A DNA stretch of 64,000 nt, from assembly GCF_039134705.1 (NCBI RefSeq), contig NZ_CP146256.1, positions 2,976,001-3,040,000 on the forward strand. The letters run 5' to 3'. Both the position numbers and the translations under genes were made by a program. This document shows positions 16,030 to 24,544 of the stretch, in pieces. The stretch's first letter is position 1. Each line of letters opens with the position of its first letter. The stretch is from Kineothrix sp. IPX-CK (GTDB taxonomy: Bacteria > Bacillota > Clostridia > Lachnospirales > Lachnospiraceae). The notes below the pieces were generated by a model. That model did no database searches. It was not told where the DNA came from and saw only the letters and a program-made list of their open reading frames with translations.

Positions 16030-16890
16030 TTATTTTCCTCCTAGTCTTCTGATTAACAAATGCTGCCCTGCTTTGCCGGGCGCCTCGTCGCATAAATCCG
16101 GATGCAATATCATTTGATATTTTCCATTTGCGGATATTTTTGTCTTGCTGATACCCACAATTACCTTCTGCCATCGTATATTCCCCTTTTCACCTTCCAC
16201 AATTATTTCCGGTATTTCATATCCTTCCAGCATACCGTTCTCTTTCCCTACGCTGTGATATGGTATCAGCTTAAACTTCTCCGGCACCATTACTGCACTA
16301 AGCCGATTAAGCACCTCCTCCTCGATGATCGATACTGGCTTGCCGCTAACCGGCTCCTTTAAGCTGTTTCCGGTATCGGAAAGAGCTGTTACCGTAATCT
16401 CATCTCCATATCCCAACAATCTTACCGCATAGATATGATCCGCTTTTCTTTTTTTCATCTGAGCAATCCACCAGGCCCCCGCTTCATAACCGAGCAGCCC
16501 GGTTCCCAATATGCACCAGATGCTTTCCTGCCTTATATGTAAGAATGGGATACCGGAAAACAGATACCTCATAAGCCCTCCGAACAAAAAAGCGTACACG
16601 AGCATATATCCGGTACAACGCAGTATTTCATTCACCTGCTTTGTCTTAAAAATAACTGCGGTCATTATCATATTGATAGTAAACGGCCCTATAAACCTTT
16701 TTATGAATGCAGGTATTCCCGGCATCAGCAAAAGCAGACAAAACAAACCGGATCCCGCAAAGCTTACGCATCCCACCCGGATGCGCGTGGCAGTACGCTT
16801 CAAGGTTTTGGCGGCAAGCATATAAAAATAAAGGTTCATAACAAAGTTTATGAGAAACAGACTATCAATATTTATTTCATAGACATACAT
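16030..16890 (-). CDS. spoIIGA: Sigma-E processing peptidase SpoIIGA
   Basis: 286 residues. Membrane aspartic protease that cleaves pro-SigE at the septum. Five membrane segments fill about residues 8-142 (MYVYEINIDSLFLINFVMN at the start). The cytoplasmic protease domain carries ALSDTGNSLKEP, with catalytic Asp172. GGAGGTGA precedes the start. The promoter at 16963-16995 has the long spacer known for Spo0A-dependent spoIIG. Confidence 0.95.
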   Translation of the reverse strand: MYVYEINIDSLFLINFVMNLYFYMLAAKTLKRTATRIRVGCVSFAGSGLFCLLLLMPGIPAFIKRFIGPFTINMIMTAVIFKTKQVNEILRCTGYMLVYAFLFGGLMRYLFSGIPFLHIRQESIWCILGTGLLGYEAGAWWIAQMKKRKADHIYAVRLLGYGDEITVTALSDTGNSLKEPVSGKPVSIIEEEVLNRLSAVMVPEKFKLIPYHSVGKENGMLEGYEIPEIIVEGEKGNIRWQKVIVGISKTKISANGKYQMILHPDLCDEAPGKAGQHLLIRRLGGK

Positions 16891-16962
16891 ATCCCGTAAC
16901 CCTTCGCAGTCACCTCCTTTTTCACTATTTGAAGGAGCTTATTTGTCCCCTTCGATTTAAAC

Positions 16963-16995
16963 ATTATATAAAGTATTGTCCGCTTTTTTTGTCAA
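16963..16995 (-). promoter_or_regulatory. spoIIG promoter with 21-bp spacer and Spo0A-like box
   Basis: Minus-strand TTGACA (16990-16995) and TATAAT (16963-16968) are both perfect but are 21 bases apart. B. subtilis spoIIG has a similarly stretched spacer and needs Spo0A. On the plus strand TTTGTCAAAA (6 of 7 in the 0A core TGTCGAA) covers the -35. Confidence 0.7.
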
Positions 16996-17054
16996 AAGGG
17001 CGCTGATAATTCATGCTATTTACCGCACATAACGACAGTTTTTCCTATACGATA

Positions 17055-17100
17055 AAAAACGACGGTCTTGTAATCATAAAGATTCAAGATCGTCGTTTTT
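17055..17100. terminator. Bidirectional terminator after ftsZ
   Basis: A 16-bp stem (arms 17055-17070 and 17085-17100, one G-U) with AAAAA/TTTTT at its base, so it can terminate on either strand. On the minus strand it ends ftsZ and isolates the spoIIG promoter. Confidence 0.9.
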
Positions 17101-17172
17101 AATTCACTATCCGGTTCTGACAGCTTGTCCAAATTAACATTCTAATCTGGCGACTTCAAATATAAACACTTC

Positions 17173-18375
17173 CTATTTTCTCTGAAGAAAATCAGGAATC
17201 TTAAGGGTCTTTTCCTCCACCGAGCTTCTGATGTCACCCGGCTTATTGATCCCGGAAATCGTCTTTAAAGGAGTTGCCGACGGCGTAATATTCGGCACAA
17301 TGCTTCCTCCTGAATTCAAGCCTCCGGTAGCCATCGCTCCCGCGCTGTGAGTACCTTTACCCTGTAAAGATGAAGGCGTGATATACCCAGGCTTATATGT
17401 ACTGAATGCAGCCGTTTTTGCACCCGCGTCCTCGAGGCCGGTAGCAATAACAGTGATCGTGCAGGAATCTCCCTTGTTCGCATCGTACATCGCACCGAAG
17501 ATGATGTTCACTTCATCTCCTGCAAGCTCCTGTACATAGCTTGCTGCATCGGAAGCATCCGCAAGGGTAATATCGCCGGAAACATTGATGATAACATGAG
17601 TAGCACCGGAAATCGTCGTCTCGAGCAACGGGCTTTCCACTGCCATCTTAACAGCCTCGCTAGCCTTGTCGTCTCCCTTTCCATAACCGATACCGATATG
17701 AGCGATTCCCTTTTCCTTCATAACAGTCTGTACATCCGCGAAATCCAGATTGATAACAGCCGGAACATTGATGAGGTCGGTAATTCCCTGTACTGCCTGC
17801 TGCAATACCTCATCTGCCTTCTTAAGGGCATCCGGCATGGTTGTCCTTCTATCAACAATTTCTAATAATTTATCATTCGGAATAACGATAAGCGTGTCCA
17901 CATTATCCTTAATTCTCTCAATACCGTTCAACGCGTTTACCATACGTGCCTTCGCCTCAAAACGGAAAGGTTTCGTTACAACACCTACGGTAAGAATTCC
18001 CATATCCTTGGCAATCTTAGCTACAACGGGCGCTGCTCCGGTTCCAGTGCCGCCTCCCATACCGCATGTAACGAACACCATATCGGCACCCTTAAGTGCA
18101 GAAGTCACTTCTTCCTCGCTCTCCTGCGCAGCCTTCTCACCGATCTCCGGCTTCGCTCCCGCGCCAAGTCCCTTCGTAAGCTTCTCACCGATTTGCAGAA
18201 GCTTAGGAGCCTTACATAACTGCAAAGCCTGCTTGTCCGTGTTGATTCCTATGAATTCCACTCCGTCAATATTTTCATCAATCATTCTATTTACAGCGTT
18301 ATTGCCCGCACCGCCGACTCCTACTACTATAATCTTTGCTGCAGCCTCAGCATCGTTTGTCTTAATCTCAAGCAA
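17173..18375 (-). CDS. ftsZ: Cell division protein FtsZ
   Basis: Tubulin-like GTPase forming the Z ring. 400 residues from TTG 18375, chosen because AGGAGG lies seven bases upstream; upstream codons to 18423 have no site. GTP-binding signature [13 protein letters not shown], loop [16 protein letters not shown], and catalytic T7 loop [11 protein letters not shown] are present. A Gly/Ser/Thr-rich linker (about 335-385) precedes the conserved tail KIPDFLQRK that binds FtsA/SepF-type partners. It follows divIB at the end of the dcw cluster. Confidence 0.97.
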   Translation of the reverse strand: MLEIKTNDAEAAAKIIVVGVGGAGNNAVNRMIDENIDGVEFIGINTDKQALQLCKAPKLLQIGEKLTKGLGAGAKPEIGEKAAQESEEEVTSALKGADMVFVTCGMGGGTGTGAAPVVAKIAKDMGILTVGVVTKPFRFEAKARMVNALNGIERIKDNVDTLIVIPNDKLLEIVDRRTTMPDALKKADEVLQQAVQGITDLINVPAVINLDFADVQTVMKEKGIAHIGIGYGKGDDKASEAVKMAVESPLLETTISGATHVIINVSGDITLADASDAASYVQELAGDEVNIIFGAMYDANKGDSCTITVIATGLEDAGAKTAAFSTYKPGYITPSSLQGKGTHSAGAMATGGLNSGGSIVPNITPSATPLKTISGINKPGDIRSSVEEKTLKIPDFLQRK

Positions 18376-18488
18376 GGTGGTTCCTCCTTCATCATTCCCA
18401 ATTAAACTCCTACATGTTATCATATAATTATTTTTCTAAATTAGCAACCTATTTTTCGTTTTTTTTGCTTTTCTTACTGTTAATTTGC

Positions 18489-19559
18489 CTAGTCAGGATC
18501 AAAAGTTATGCTCTTCGTATCCTCTGTGTAATTTTCCAGCGGAATCGTTCCGTTCTTGCCTTCCAGCTCCGGCAGGATGTATTGCAGCTTCATTATTTTT
18601 TCATCCATATCCTCTCCCGTACCCAAGGTAACCTTTACCCCTCCAAAAAACAACGTAATACTGTAAGAAGCATCGAAATATATCTTATCGGCCGACAGGC
18701 TATATTTTTCAAGAAGCTGAGTAATACTTAGTATTTGTTTGAATATCGTGTCATTTTCTACCGGAAGCGGCTCGTTCAGAATGATATAATCGAAGCTAAG
18801 CCCCGTCACCTGCGGTACTCCCGCAGTCTTTACCTGAGAGCTTTCCGCTACGATACCGTCCTTGTCAAAATACATATACTGACCGAGGTATTCCACATAT
18901 CCGGCAAACGCTTTTTCGTATACATTGATCCTAATCGTATTCGGCGACAGAATATTCACATCCATCTTCTCCACAAAAGGAACACCCTCTACCCCCTTAT
19001 CCTTATATTTCGTAGCCAAATACAGCGAATTGTTCCCGTATCTGCCCTTCATTACCATATCCATCACTTCTTCATTTGTATAATGTACATTACCATCCAC
19101 ATACACAGTAGTTACCGTATAAGTAGTGATAATATAATAATATCCCGCAAGCAGTAATGCCGCCAGCACAAATATTGATATTCCTATAATTACCAGACTC
19201 TTATGCTGTGCCAGCCAATCATCGTTTCTCTCGTACCTCTTTGCCGGCGGATCCACCGGCAAATCTCCGTTTTTAACGAGGCGCAGGTTCGTGCCTCGCG
19301 GTCTCCTCGAAGAGTAACTTTCCATCAGAATCCTGCCCGAGTCAACTTTCTTACTGCTAACGCTTTTTGCATAATCGACTTTCGAACTGCTGCTCTTCAC
19401 ATTGATGTTCTTCGAACTGCCGTTTTTCGAACCGCCTTTCTTCGAACTTCCAGCCTTTGAATTGCTATTCTTTGACTTAGAGACACCTTTTCCGCCGCTG
19501 CCGGACTTTATCTTTTTGTTCTTATTCTCTTTTTTTCCCTTATCCTTATTTTGGCTCAT
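18489..19559 (-). CDS. divIB: Cell division protein DivIB/FtsQ
   Basis: 356 residues. The first 75 or so residues are a Lys/Ser/Asn/Gly low-complexity cytoplasmic tail with recurring SSK and KNGSSK units. One membrane segment follows (about 121-144), then the POTRA domain (about 148-217, TVTTVYVDGNVHYTNEEV) and the FtsQ/DivIB beta domain. It acts with FtsL and DivIC to recruit the septal synthase. It lies directly after murA. Confidence 0.93.
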   Translation of the reverse strand: MSQNKDKGKKENKNKKIKSGSGGKGVSKSKNSNSKAGSSKKGGSKNGSSKNINVKSSSSKVDYAKSVSSKKVDSGRILMESYSSRRPRGTNLRLVKNGDLPVDPPAKRYERNDDWLAQHKSLVIIGISIFVLAALLLAGYYYIITTYTVTTVYVDGNVHYTNEEVMDMVMKGRYGNNSLYLATKYKDKGVEGVPFVEKMDVNILSPNTIRINVYEKAFAGYVEYLGQYMYFDKDGIVAESSQVKTAGVPQVTGLSFDYIILNEPLPVENDTIFKQILSITQLLEKYSLSADKIYFDASYSITLFFGGVKVTLGTGEDMDEKIMKLQYILPELEGKNGTIPLENYTEDTKSITFDPD

Positions 19560-19564
19560 TTATT

Positions 19565-20815
19565 TTACCCAATGTTTATATCTGCCCCCAGATTTCTAAG
19601 ATCCCTGCAAATATCCTCATAACCTCTTTCGATAAAATGTCTGTTTTTAATAACCGTCTCCCCTTCGGCTTCGAGTCCGGCTACTATAAGCGCTGCTCCC
19701 CCCCGCAGTTCTTCTGCCTCCACAACGGCCCCTTTCAGCCGCTCTATTCCGCTTATGTAGGCTTTGTTTTTTTCCGTTCGAATGTCCGCTCCCATTCTCC
19801 TAAGCTCATCCACGATGCGAAAACGATTTTCAAATATAGTCTCCTCCAGCACACTGTCTCCCCGTGCTACTGCCATGGCCGCCATTATAGGCGACTGCAA
19901 ATCGGTGGGGAATCCGTCGTATACCTCCGTTTTGAGATACGGAACCGCTTCCAGCCTTCGAATCGCTACGGCTCCCACGCCGCTCTCTTTTATAGTGACA
20001 TTACCGCCCATCTGCACAGCAGTTTTCAGCAAAGCAGTCATATGTTCCGCCGGAGCTTTTTCCAGGAAAATGTTTCCGCCCACGGCCAGTGCTGCAATGA
20101 GATAAGTACCTGCTACGATACGGTCACCCGGTACCGTATACCTCGCCTCTCCAAGTTCCTTCACTCCCTTTATGACCACCGTCTGCTTTCCGGCTCCTTC
20201 GATATCGGCTCCTGCAGCCTTTAAGAACTCGCACAGCGCCGTTATCTCCGGCTCCTTTGCCGCACCTCGTACCGTTGTCGTTCCTTCCGCCAAGACCGCC
20301 GCCAATATAATGTTCTCCGTGGCACCCACACTGGGAAATGGAAGCGTATAATCCATAGCTTTCAGCCTGCTTACCTTCGCCGTAAAGAAATGCTCCTGTT
20401 CTGTTATCTCCACTCCCATTTCCTTAAGGGCGGCAAGATGCAGGTCGATAGGCCGTTTACCGATGACGCATCCGCCGGGATACGCCATAAACACCTCTCC
20501 GATTCTTCCCAGCATAGCTCCTAAAAGCATCACCGAGGAGCGCATACTCCTTACAGATTCTCCTGACATCGCGTTGTCGATGACATGCGAAGCATTTATC
20601 GTTACCGTATTCTCAGACCATGTCACTAAACAGCCCAATTCTTGAAGCAAGTTCTGCATCAGATATACGTCCGCGATCCGCGGACAGTTTTCTATAACAC
20701 AAGTGCCTTTTATTAAAAGTGAAGCCGCCATAATGGGAAGAACGGCATTTTTAGAGCCTTGTATTTTTACCTCTCCACGTAAGAAATTTCCACCATACAT
20801 ATGAATAGAATCCAA
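19565..20815 (-). CDS. murA: UDP-GlcNAc 1-carboxyvinyltransferase MurA
   Basis: First committed step of peptidoglycan synthesis: transfer of enolpyruvate from PEP to UDP-GlcNAc. 416 residues. The N-terminal motif is GEVKIQGSKNAVLPIMAAS, and the loop PGGCVIGKRPIDLHL carries the PEP-attacking Cys that fosfomycin blocks, so sensitivity at the target is expected. The C-terminal end RGGAALIVAGLEAEGET and RGYEDICRDLRNLGADI is normal. Its place between ftsW and divIB is unusual compared with E. coli but seen in clostridia. Confidence 0.96.
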   Translation of the reverse strand: MDSIHMYGGNFLRGEVKIQGSKNAVLPIMAASLLIKGTCVIENCPRIADVYLMQNLLQELGCLVTWSENTVTINASHVIDNAMSGESVRSMRSSVMLLGAMLGRIGEVFMAYPGGCVIGKRPIDLHLAALKEMGVEITEQEHFFTAKVSRLKAMDYTLPFPSVGATENIILAAVLAEGTTTVRGAAKEPEITALCEFLKAAGADIEGAGKQTVVIKGVKELGEARYTVPGDRIVAGTYLIAALAVGGNIFLEKAPAEHMTALLKTAVQMGGNVTIKESGVGAVAIRRLEAVPYLKTEVYDGFPTDLQSPIMAAMAVARGDSVLEETIFENRFRIVDELRRMGADIRTEKNKAYISGIERLKGAVVEAEELRGGAALIVAGLEAEGETVIKNRHFIERGYEDICRDLRNLGADINIG

Positions 20816-20924
20816 TGATTCACCTTCTAATCCAGATTTTATGAATTTGACCTATTCTATATATATGGTACTTACTAAAAAACGTATCTTGTACTTCCCC
20901 TTAGTGCTTTTGCCCATGTCCTTC

Positions 20925-22091
20925 TTACAGATCTTTCAGGCGAATTCCCTTCGCCACGCTAAGGACCAAACCTATTTCTATCATTAAAAATAATACGGAG
21001 GAACCGCCGTAGCTGATAAACGGCAATGAGATACCCGTACTGGGAATCGTGTTCGTTACGACCGCAATATTTAAAATAACCTGAATCGCAATATGCCCGA
21101 GAACACCTACTACAAGAAGAGCTCCGAATAAATCAGGCGCATTGTTGGCGATTACCATGAATCTCCATATTAAAAGCAAAAACATAATAATAATAGCTAT
21201 CGCTCCGAATAACCCCAGCTCCTCGCAGATAATCGAAAAAATCATATCGTTCTGAGCCTCCGGAAGAAAACCGAGCTTCTGCATGCTTTGCCCCAGCCCT
21301 TTGCCCAGAATCCCTCCCGAGCCTATGGCATAAAGTGCCTGCAATGTCTGAAAGCCTTTCCCGCTTGCGTAAGCCTCCGGGTCCAGCCAGGCCAGAATAC
21401 GCTCCCCACGGAAATTCAAGCCGTCGGAGGAGGCTGCGTTTACCACGGCGAATATAAGCACCGCTACGGCGGCTACGCCGCCCAGGCCAAGCAGTATGAA
21501 TTTCTTATACTCAGGGCTGGCCACAAACAGCATGAGAGCCGCGATTCCGAATACAATGATGGCAGAACTCAAATTGTTAGTAATCTGCCAAATCATCAAG
21601 CAAATCGGCAGCGGCACAGCGAGTACGGTAAAAAAACCTTTCGTCGTCCTTATCCCTCTTCCCATCCGGCAGACGAGACTCGCCAAAAATAAAATCATAC
21701 CTAACTTCGCCACTTCGGCAGGCTGTAATGTAAAGCCGCCGATTCGAATCCATCTGGTCGCTCCATTTGCTGAATACTGAATACCTGGAACTAATACAAG
21801 CGGTATCAGCACGCCGGAGCCTATGTAACCGAGAGTCGCAAAGCGCTCCCAAAAATGATAAGGAATATTTGCTACCACTATCATCGCAGCAAGCCCTATC
21901 ACAGTGGCTATTACCTGCTTTTTAAGATAAAAGGTGGAGTCGCCGAACTGAAGATTTGACTCATAGGAACTGGTCGAATAAATCATAATCAACCCGAATC
22001 CGAGCAAAAACAGCACAATAAATAACAAACTATAATCAAAAAAATTTTCCGATTGTTTTTTCCGTTGTCTTCCTACTCTTCTTTCCGCCAC
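20925..22091 (-). CDS. ftsW: SEDS glycosyltransferase FtsW/SpoVE
   Basis: Polytopic SEDS peptidoglycan polymerase that works with a class B PBP. 388 residues from GTG 22091, preferred because AAGGAG lies 11 bases upstream; TTG 22160 would start four bases after murD with no site. About ten membrane segments. The SEDS motifs include PAEVAKLGMILFLA and the large loop NDMIFSIICEELGLFG, then TGISLPFISYGGSS near the end. FtsW and SpoVE cannot be separated by sequence alone; both would fit this cluster. Confidence 0.92.
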   Translation of the reverse strand: MAERRVGRQRKKQSENFFDYSLLFIVLFLLGFGLIMIYSTSSYESNLQFGDSTFYLKKQVIATVIGLAAMIVVANIPYHFWERFATLGYIGSGVLIPLVLVPGIQYSANGATRWIRIGGFTLQPAEVAKLGMILFLASLVCRMGRGIRTTKGFFTVLAVPLPICLMIWQITNNLSSAIIVFGIAALMLFVASPEYKKFILLGLGGVAAVAVLIFAVVNAASSDGLNFRGERILAWLDPEAYASGKGFQTLQALYAIGSGGILGKGLGQSMQKLGFLPEAQNDMIFSIICEELGLFGAIAIIIMFLLLIWRFMVIANNAPDLFGALLVVGVLGHIAIQVILNIAVVTNTIPSTGISLPFISYGGSSVLFLMIEIGLVLSVAKGIRLKDL

Positions 22092-22164
22092 GAAATGTCC
22101 TACTCCTTCCTTCTCTTTTTTATATATGTCTTTAAAATAACAGCTCAGGCTGAACTGCAACTCT

Positions 22165-23535
22165 TTAAAGGTTGTTCACATAGTCCTTGAACATATTTCC
22201 GCGCACCTCATAATTAGGAAACATTCCCCAGCTCGCGCATGCCGGAGACAAGAGCACTGCATCTCCAGATTTCGCTTCTCTTGTGCATATCTTCAGCGCT
22301 TCGTCGAAACTATCGGCACGGATGATGTTGCTGATGCCATGCTTTATGGCACATTCCTCAATCTTATCCGCTGTCTGTCCGATCAGTACAAAGCATTTTA
22401 CCTTTCCCTCGAAGGCTTCGATCCAATCGTCATACTCACTATGCTTATCGTAACCGCCGCCAATCAAAACGGTAGGTTTGGACATCGCTCTGATTCCTTG
22501 AATCGCGGCGTCCGGGTTGGTGCCTTTGGAATCGTTGTAATAGTCCACTCCGTTTTTCGTAGCAACAAATTCTATTCTATGCTCTACCGCTTTAAAACGC
22601 TTTATTGTACTCAAAATATTTTCGAGAGGCACCTCCATGCTCAACGCGATGGCGATGGCCGCCATTATGTTTTCCACGTTGCACAGTCCTACAAGGTTCA
22701 TATCGTATACAGTCATGATTTTTCTTCTGTTATCATCCTGCTCATGGCCGATACCTGCTATATATATATCTTCCCCTTCCAGATAAATTCCTCTCTCCAG
22801 CTTTCTTACAGAGGAAAAAAAGATAACATGAGCGGAACATCTGCCGCCGAAGGCTCTGGTATATTCATTTTCGTAATTCAATACGCAAATATCGTTCTTT
22901 GTCTGGTTCTTCGCGATTCTTTCCTTTACCGCCGCATAATTTTCCATCGTATAATGTCTGTCCAAATGGTCCGGCGTAATATTGAGTATGGCTGATACCT
23001 GCGGCCTAAAGGTCTGCGTAGTCTCCAGCTGAAAGCTGCTGATTTCTGCCACGGTTATGGTATCCGACTTTGTTTCCGGGGCAATTTCGGTATAGGGATT
23101 GCCAATATTTCCAACAATATAAACGGATTCGTAATAGTCCTCCATAATCTTTCCTACCAAAGATGTGGTAGTAGTCTTACCGTTGGTTCCCGTAATCGCA
23201 ATCAGCCTGCCCTTGGCATAGGCATAAGCCAGCTCTATTTCTCCCCATACGGGAATTCCTCTCTTTCGAAAGCCTTCTATAACAGCCGCATCTGCCGGAA
23301 CGCCGGGGCTTGGTACCACCAAAACAATTTCTTCTTCCAGTTCCTTTGGCAGGCTGCCAATTACTATCTCTGCATTTACTTCCGCGGGAAGCTTGTTTCG
23401 TACCGCCGCTTCCTCCAGCTTTTTATTTTCATCATACAAAATTGGTGCCGCTCCCGCAAAGCTGAGCAGCTTTACCGCTCCAATCCCGCTGATCCCCGTT
23501 CCTATCACCAATACTTTCTTACCTTGTAAATCCAT
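22165..23535 (-). CDS. murD: UDP-MurNAc-L-Ala D-glutamate ligase MurD
   Basis: Adds D-glutamate to UDP-MurNAc-L-alanine. 456 residues. N-terminal Rossmann domain starts KVLVIGTGISGIGAVKLL; ATP loop ITGTNGKTTTTSLVG lies near 115-129. The central domain includes NITPDHLDRH, and the C-terminal domain has YNDSKGTNPDAAIQGI and VLLSPACASWGMF. It sits between mraY and ftsW; no murG follows. Confidence 0.96.
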   Translation of the reverse strand: MDLQGKKVLVIGTGISGIGAVKLLSFAGAAPILYDENKKLEEAAVRNKLPAEVNAEIVIGSLPKELEEEIVLVVPSPGVPADAAVIEGFRKRGIPVWGEIELAYAYAKGRLIAITGTNGKTTTTSLVGKIMEDYYESVYIVGNIGNPYTEIAPETKSDTITVAEISSFQLETTQTFRPQVSAILNITPDHLDRHYTMENYAAVKERIAKNQTKNDICVLNYENEYTRAFGGRCSAHVIFFSSVRKLERGIYLEGEDIYIAGIGHEQDDNRRKIMTVYDMNLVGLCNVENIMAAIAIALSMEVPLENILSTIKRFKAVEHRIEFVATKNGVDYYNDSKGTNPDAAIQGIRAMSKPTVLIGGGYDKHSEYDDWIEAFEGKVKCFVLIGQTADKIEECAIKHGISNIIRADSFDEALKICTREAKSGDAVLLSPACASWGMFPNYEVRGNMFKDYVNNL

Positions 23536-23563
23536 GAAACATTTCCTCTTTTCCCGACAGTCT

Positions 23564-24520
23564 TTATATGCCCATAAGTGCGATCAGGCAAAGCATGGCA
23601 GTTGCGATAGAAAATACCGCAACGACTCTCGTCTCCGACCATCCGCACAGCTCGAAATGATGATGGATAGGCGCCATCTTAAAGAATCGCTTTCCTCCGC
23701 TCATCTTGAAATAACCCACCTGAATGATAACGGAAGCCACCTCTACCGCATAAATGAGCGCTACGATAGGTATGAATAAGGGCATTTGCAGCATATACGC
23801 CGTCGCTGCCACAAAGCCGCCAAGCGCAAGCGAGCCTGTATCTCCCATAAACACGCTTGCAGGATAGACATTGAATAGAAGGAAGCCTAAAAGCGCTCCC
23901 ACTACTGCACAGGTTATCGGCTCTACTCCGCTGGCGGTGCCTACCGCTACCACCGAAAAAAAGGTTGCTATCATCACTGTAACGCTGCTTGCCAGACCGT
24001 CCAGACCGTCCGTAAAATTTGCACCGTTTACCGTTGCTATCACAATAAAAAACAAAATCGGAATATTCAATATGCCCATATCCAAGAATTTACCCTGCAT
24101 AAATGGTATCCGCATCGCTAAGGAAATACCCGTGTTGTTCGTCAGATAATAGGCGAATATCCCCGTCACCAACAGCTGCCCCAGCATTTTCTGCCATGCC
24201 CGCAGTCCCATGGAACTCTTTAGGACGACCTTGATATAATCGTCCAGAAAACCGATCAATCCAAAGCCCAAGGTGGAAAAAAGAATGGGCATGATCTTCG
24301 GATAGTCTTTCATGTAAATCATAGAGGTGGCCACAATGCTGATCAAAATAAGGATTCCGCCCATGGTAGGGGTTCCTGATTTTTTAAGATGTGTCTGGGG
24401 ACCATCATCTCTGACCGTCTGCCCTGCTTTTAGTTTTTTTAAAAAAGGTATAATAAAAGGTCCTAATACCACACTTATTATAAAAGATATTACCACAGAT
24501 ATAATAACCGTATGATTCAT
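23564..24520 (-). CDS. mraY: Phospho-MurNAc-pentapeptide transferase MraY
   Basis: Membrane enzyme making lipid I from UDP-MurNAc-pentapeptide and undecaprenyl phosphate. 318 residues and ten membrane segments. Motifs: KKSGTPTMGGILI, FLDDYIKV with the DDD-type Asp pair, NGANFTDGLDGLASS, FMGDTGSLALGG and the histidine loop MAPIHHHFE. The start is ATG 24520, 24 bases past the stop of the spoVD-like gene. Confidence 0.97.
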   Translation of the reverse strand: MNHTVIISVVISFIISVVLGPFIIPFLKKLKAGQTVRDDGPQTHLKKSGTPTMGGILILISIVATSMIYMKDYPKIMPILFSTLGFGLIGFLDDYIKVVLKSSMGLRAWQKMLGQLLVTGIFAYYLTNNTGISLAMRIPFMQGKFLDMGILNIPILFFIVIATVNGANFTDGLDGLASSVTVMIATFFSVVAVGTASGVEPITCAVVGALLGFLLFNVYPASVFMGDTGSLALGGFVAATAYMLQMPLFIPIVALIYAVEVASVIIQVGYFKMSGGKRFFKMAPIHHHFELCGWSETRVVAVFSIATAMLCLIALMGI

Positions 24521-24544
24521 TTTACTTCCAATCCTTTCCTCGAG

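Noticed and set aside
17750..18427. 225-codon plus-strand frame opposite ftsZ
   Set aside because: Complete antisense shadow of ftsZ with biased composition; no independent evidence.
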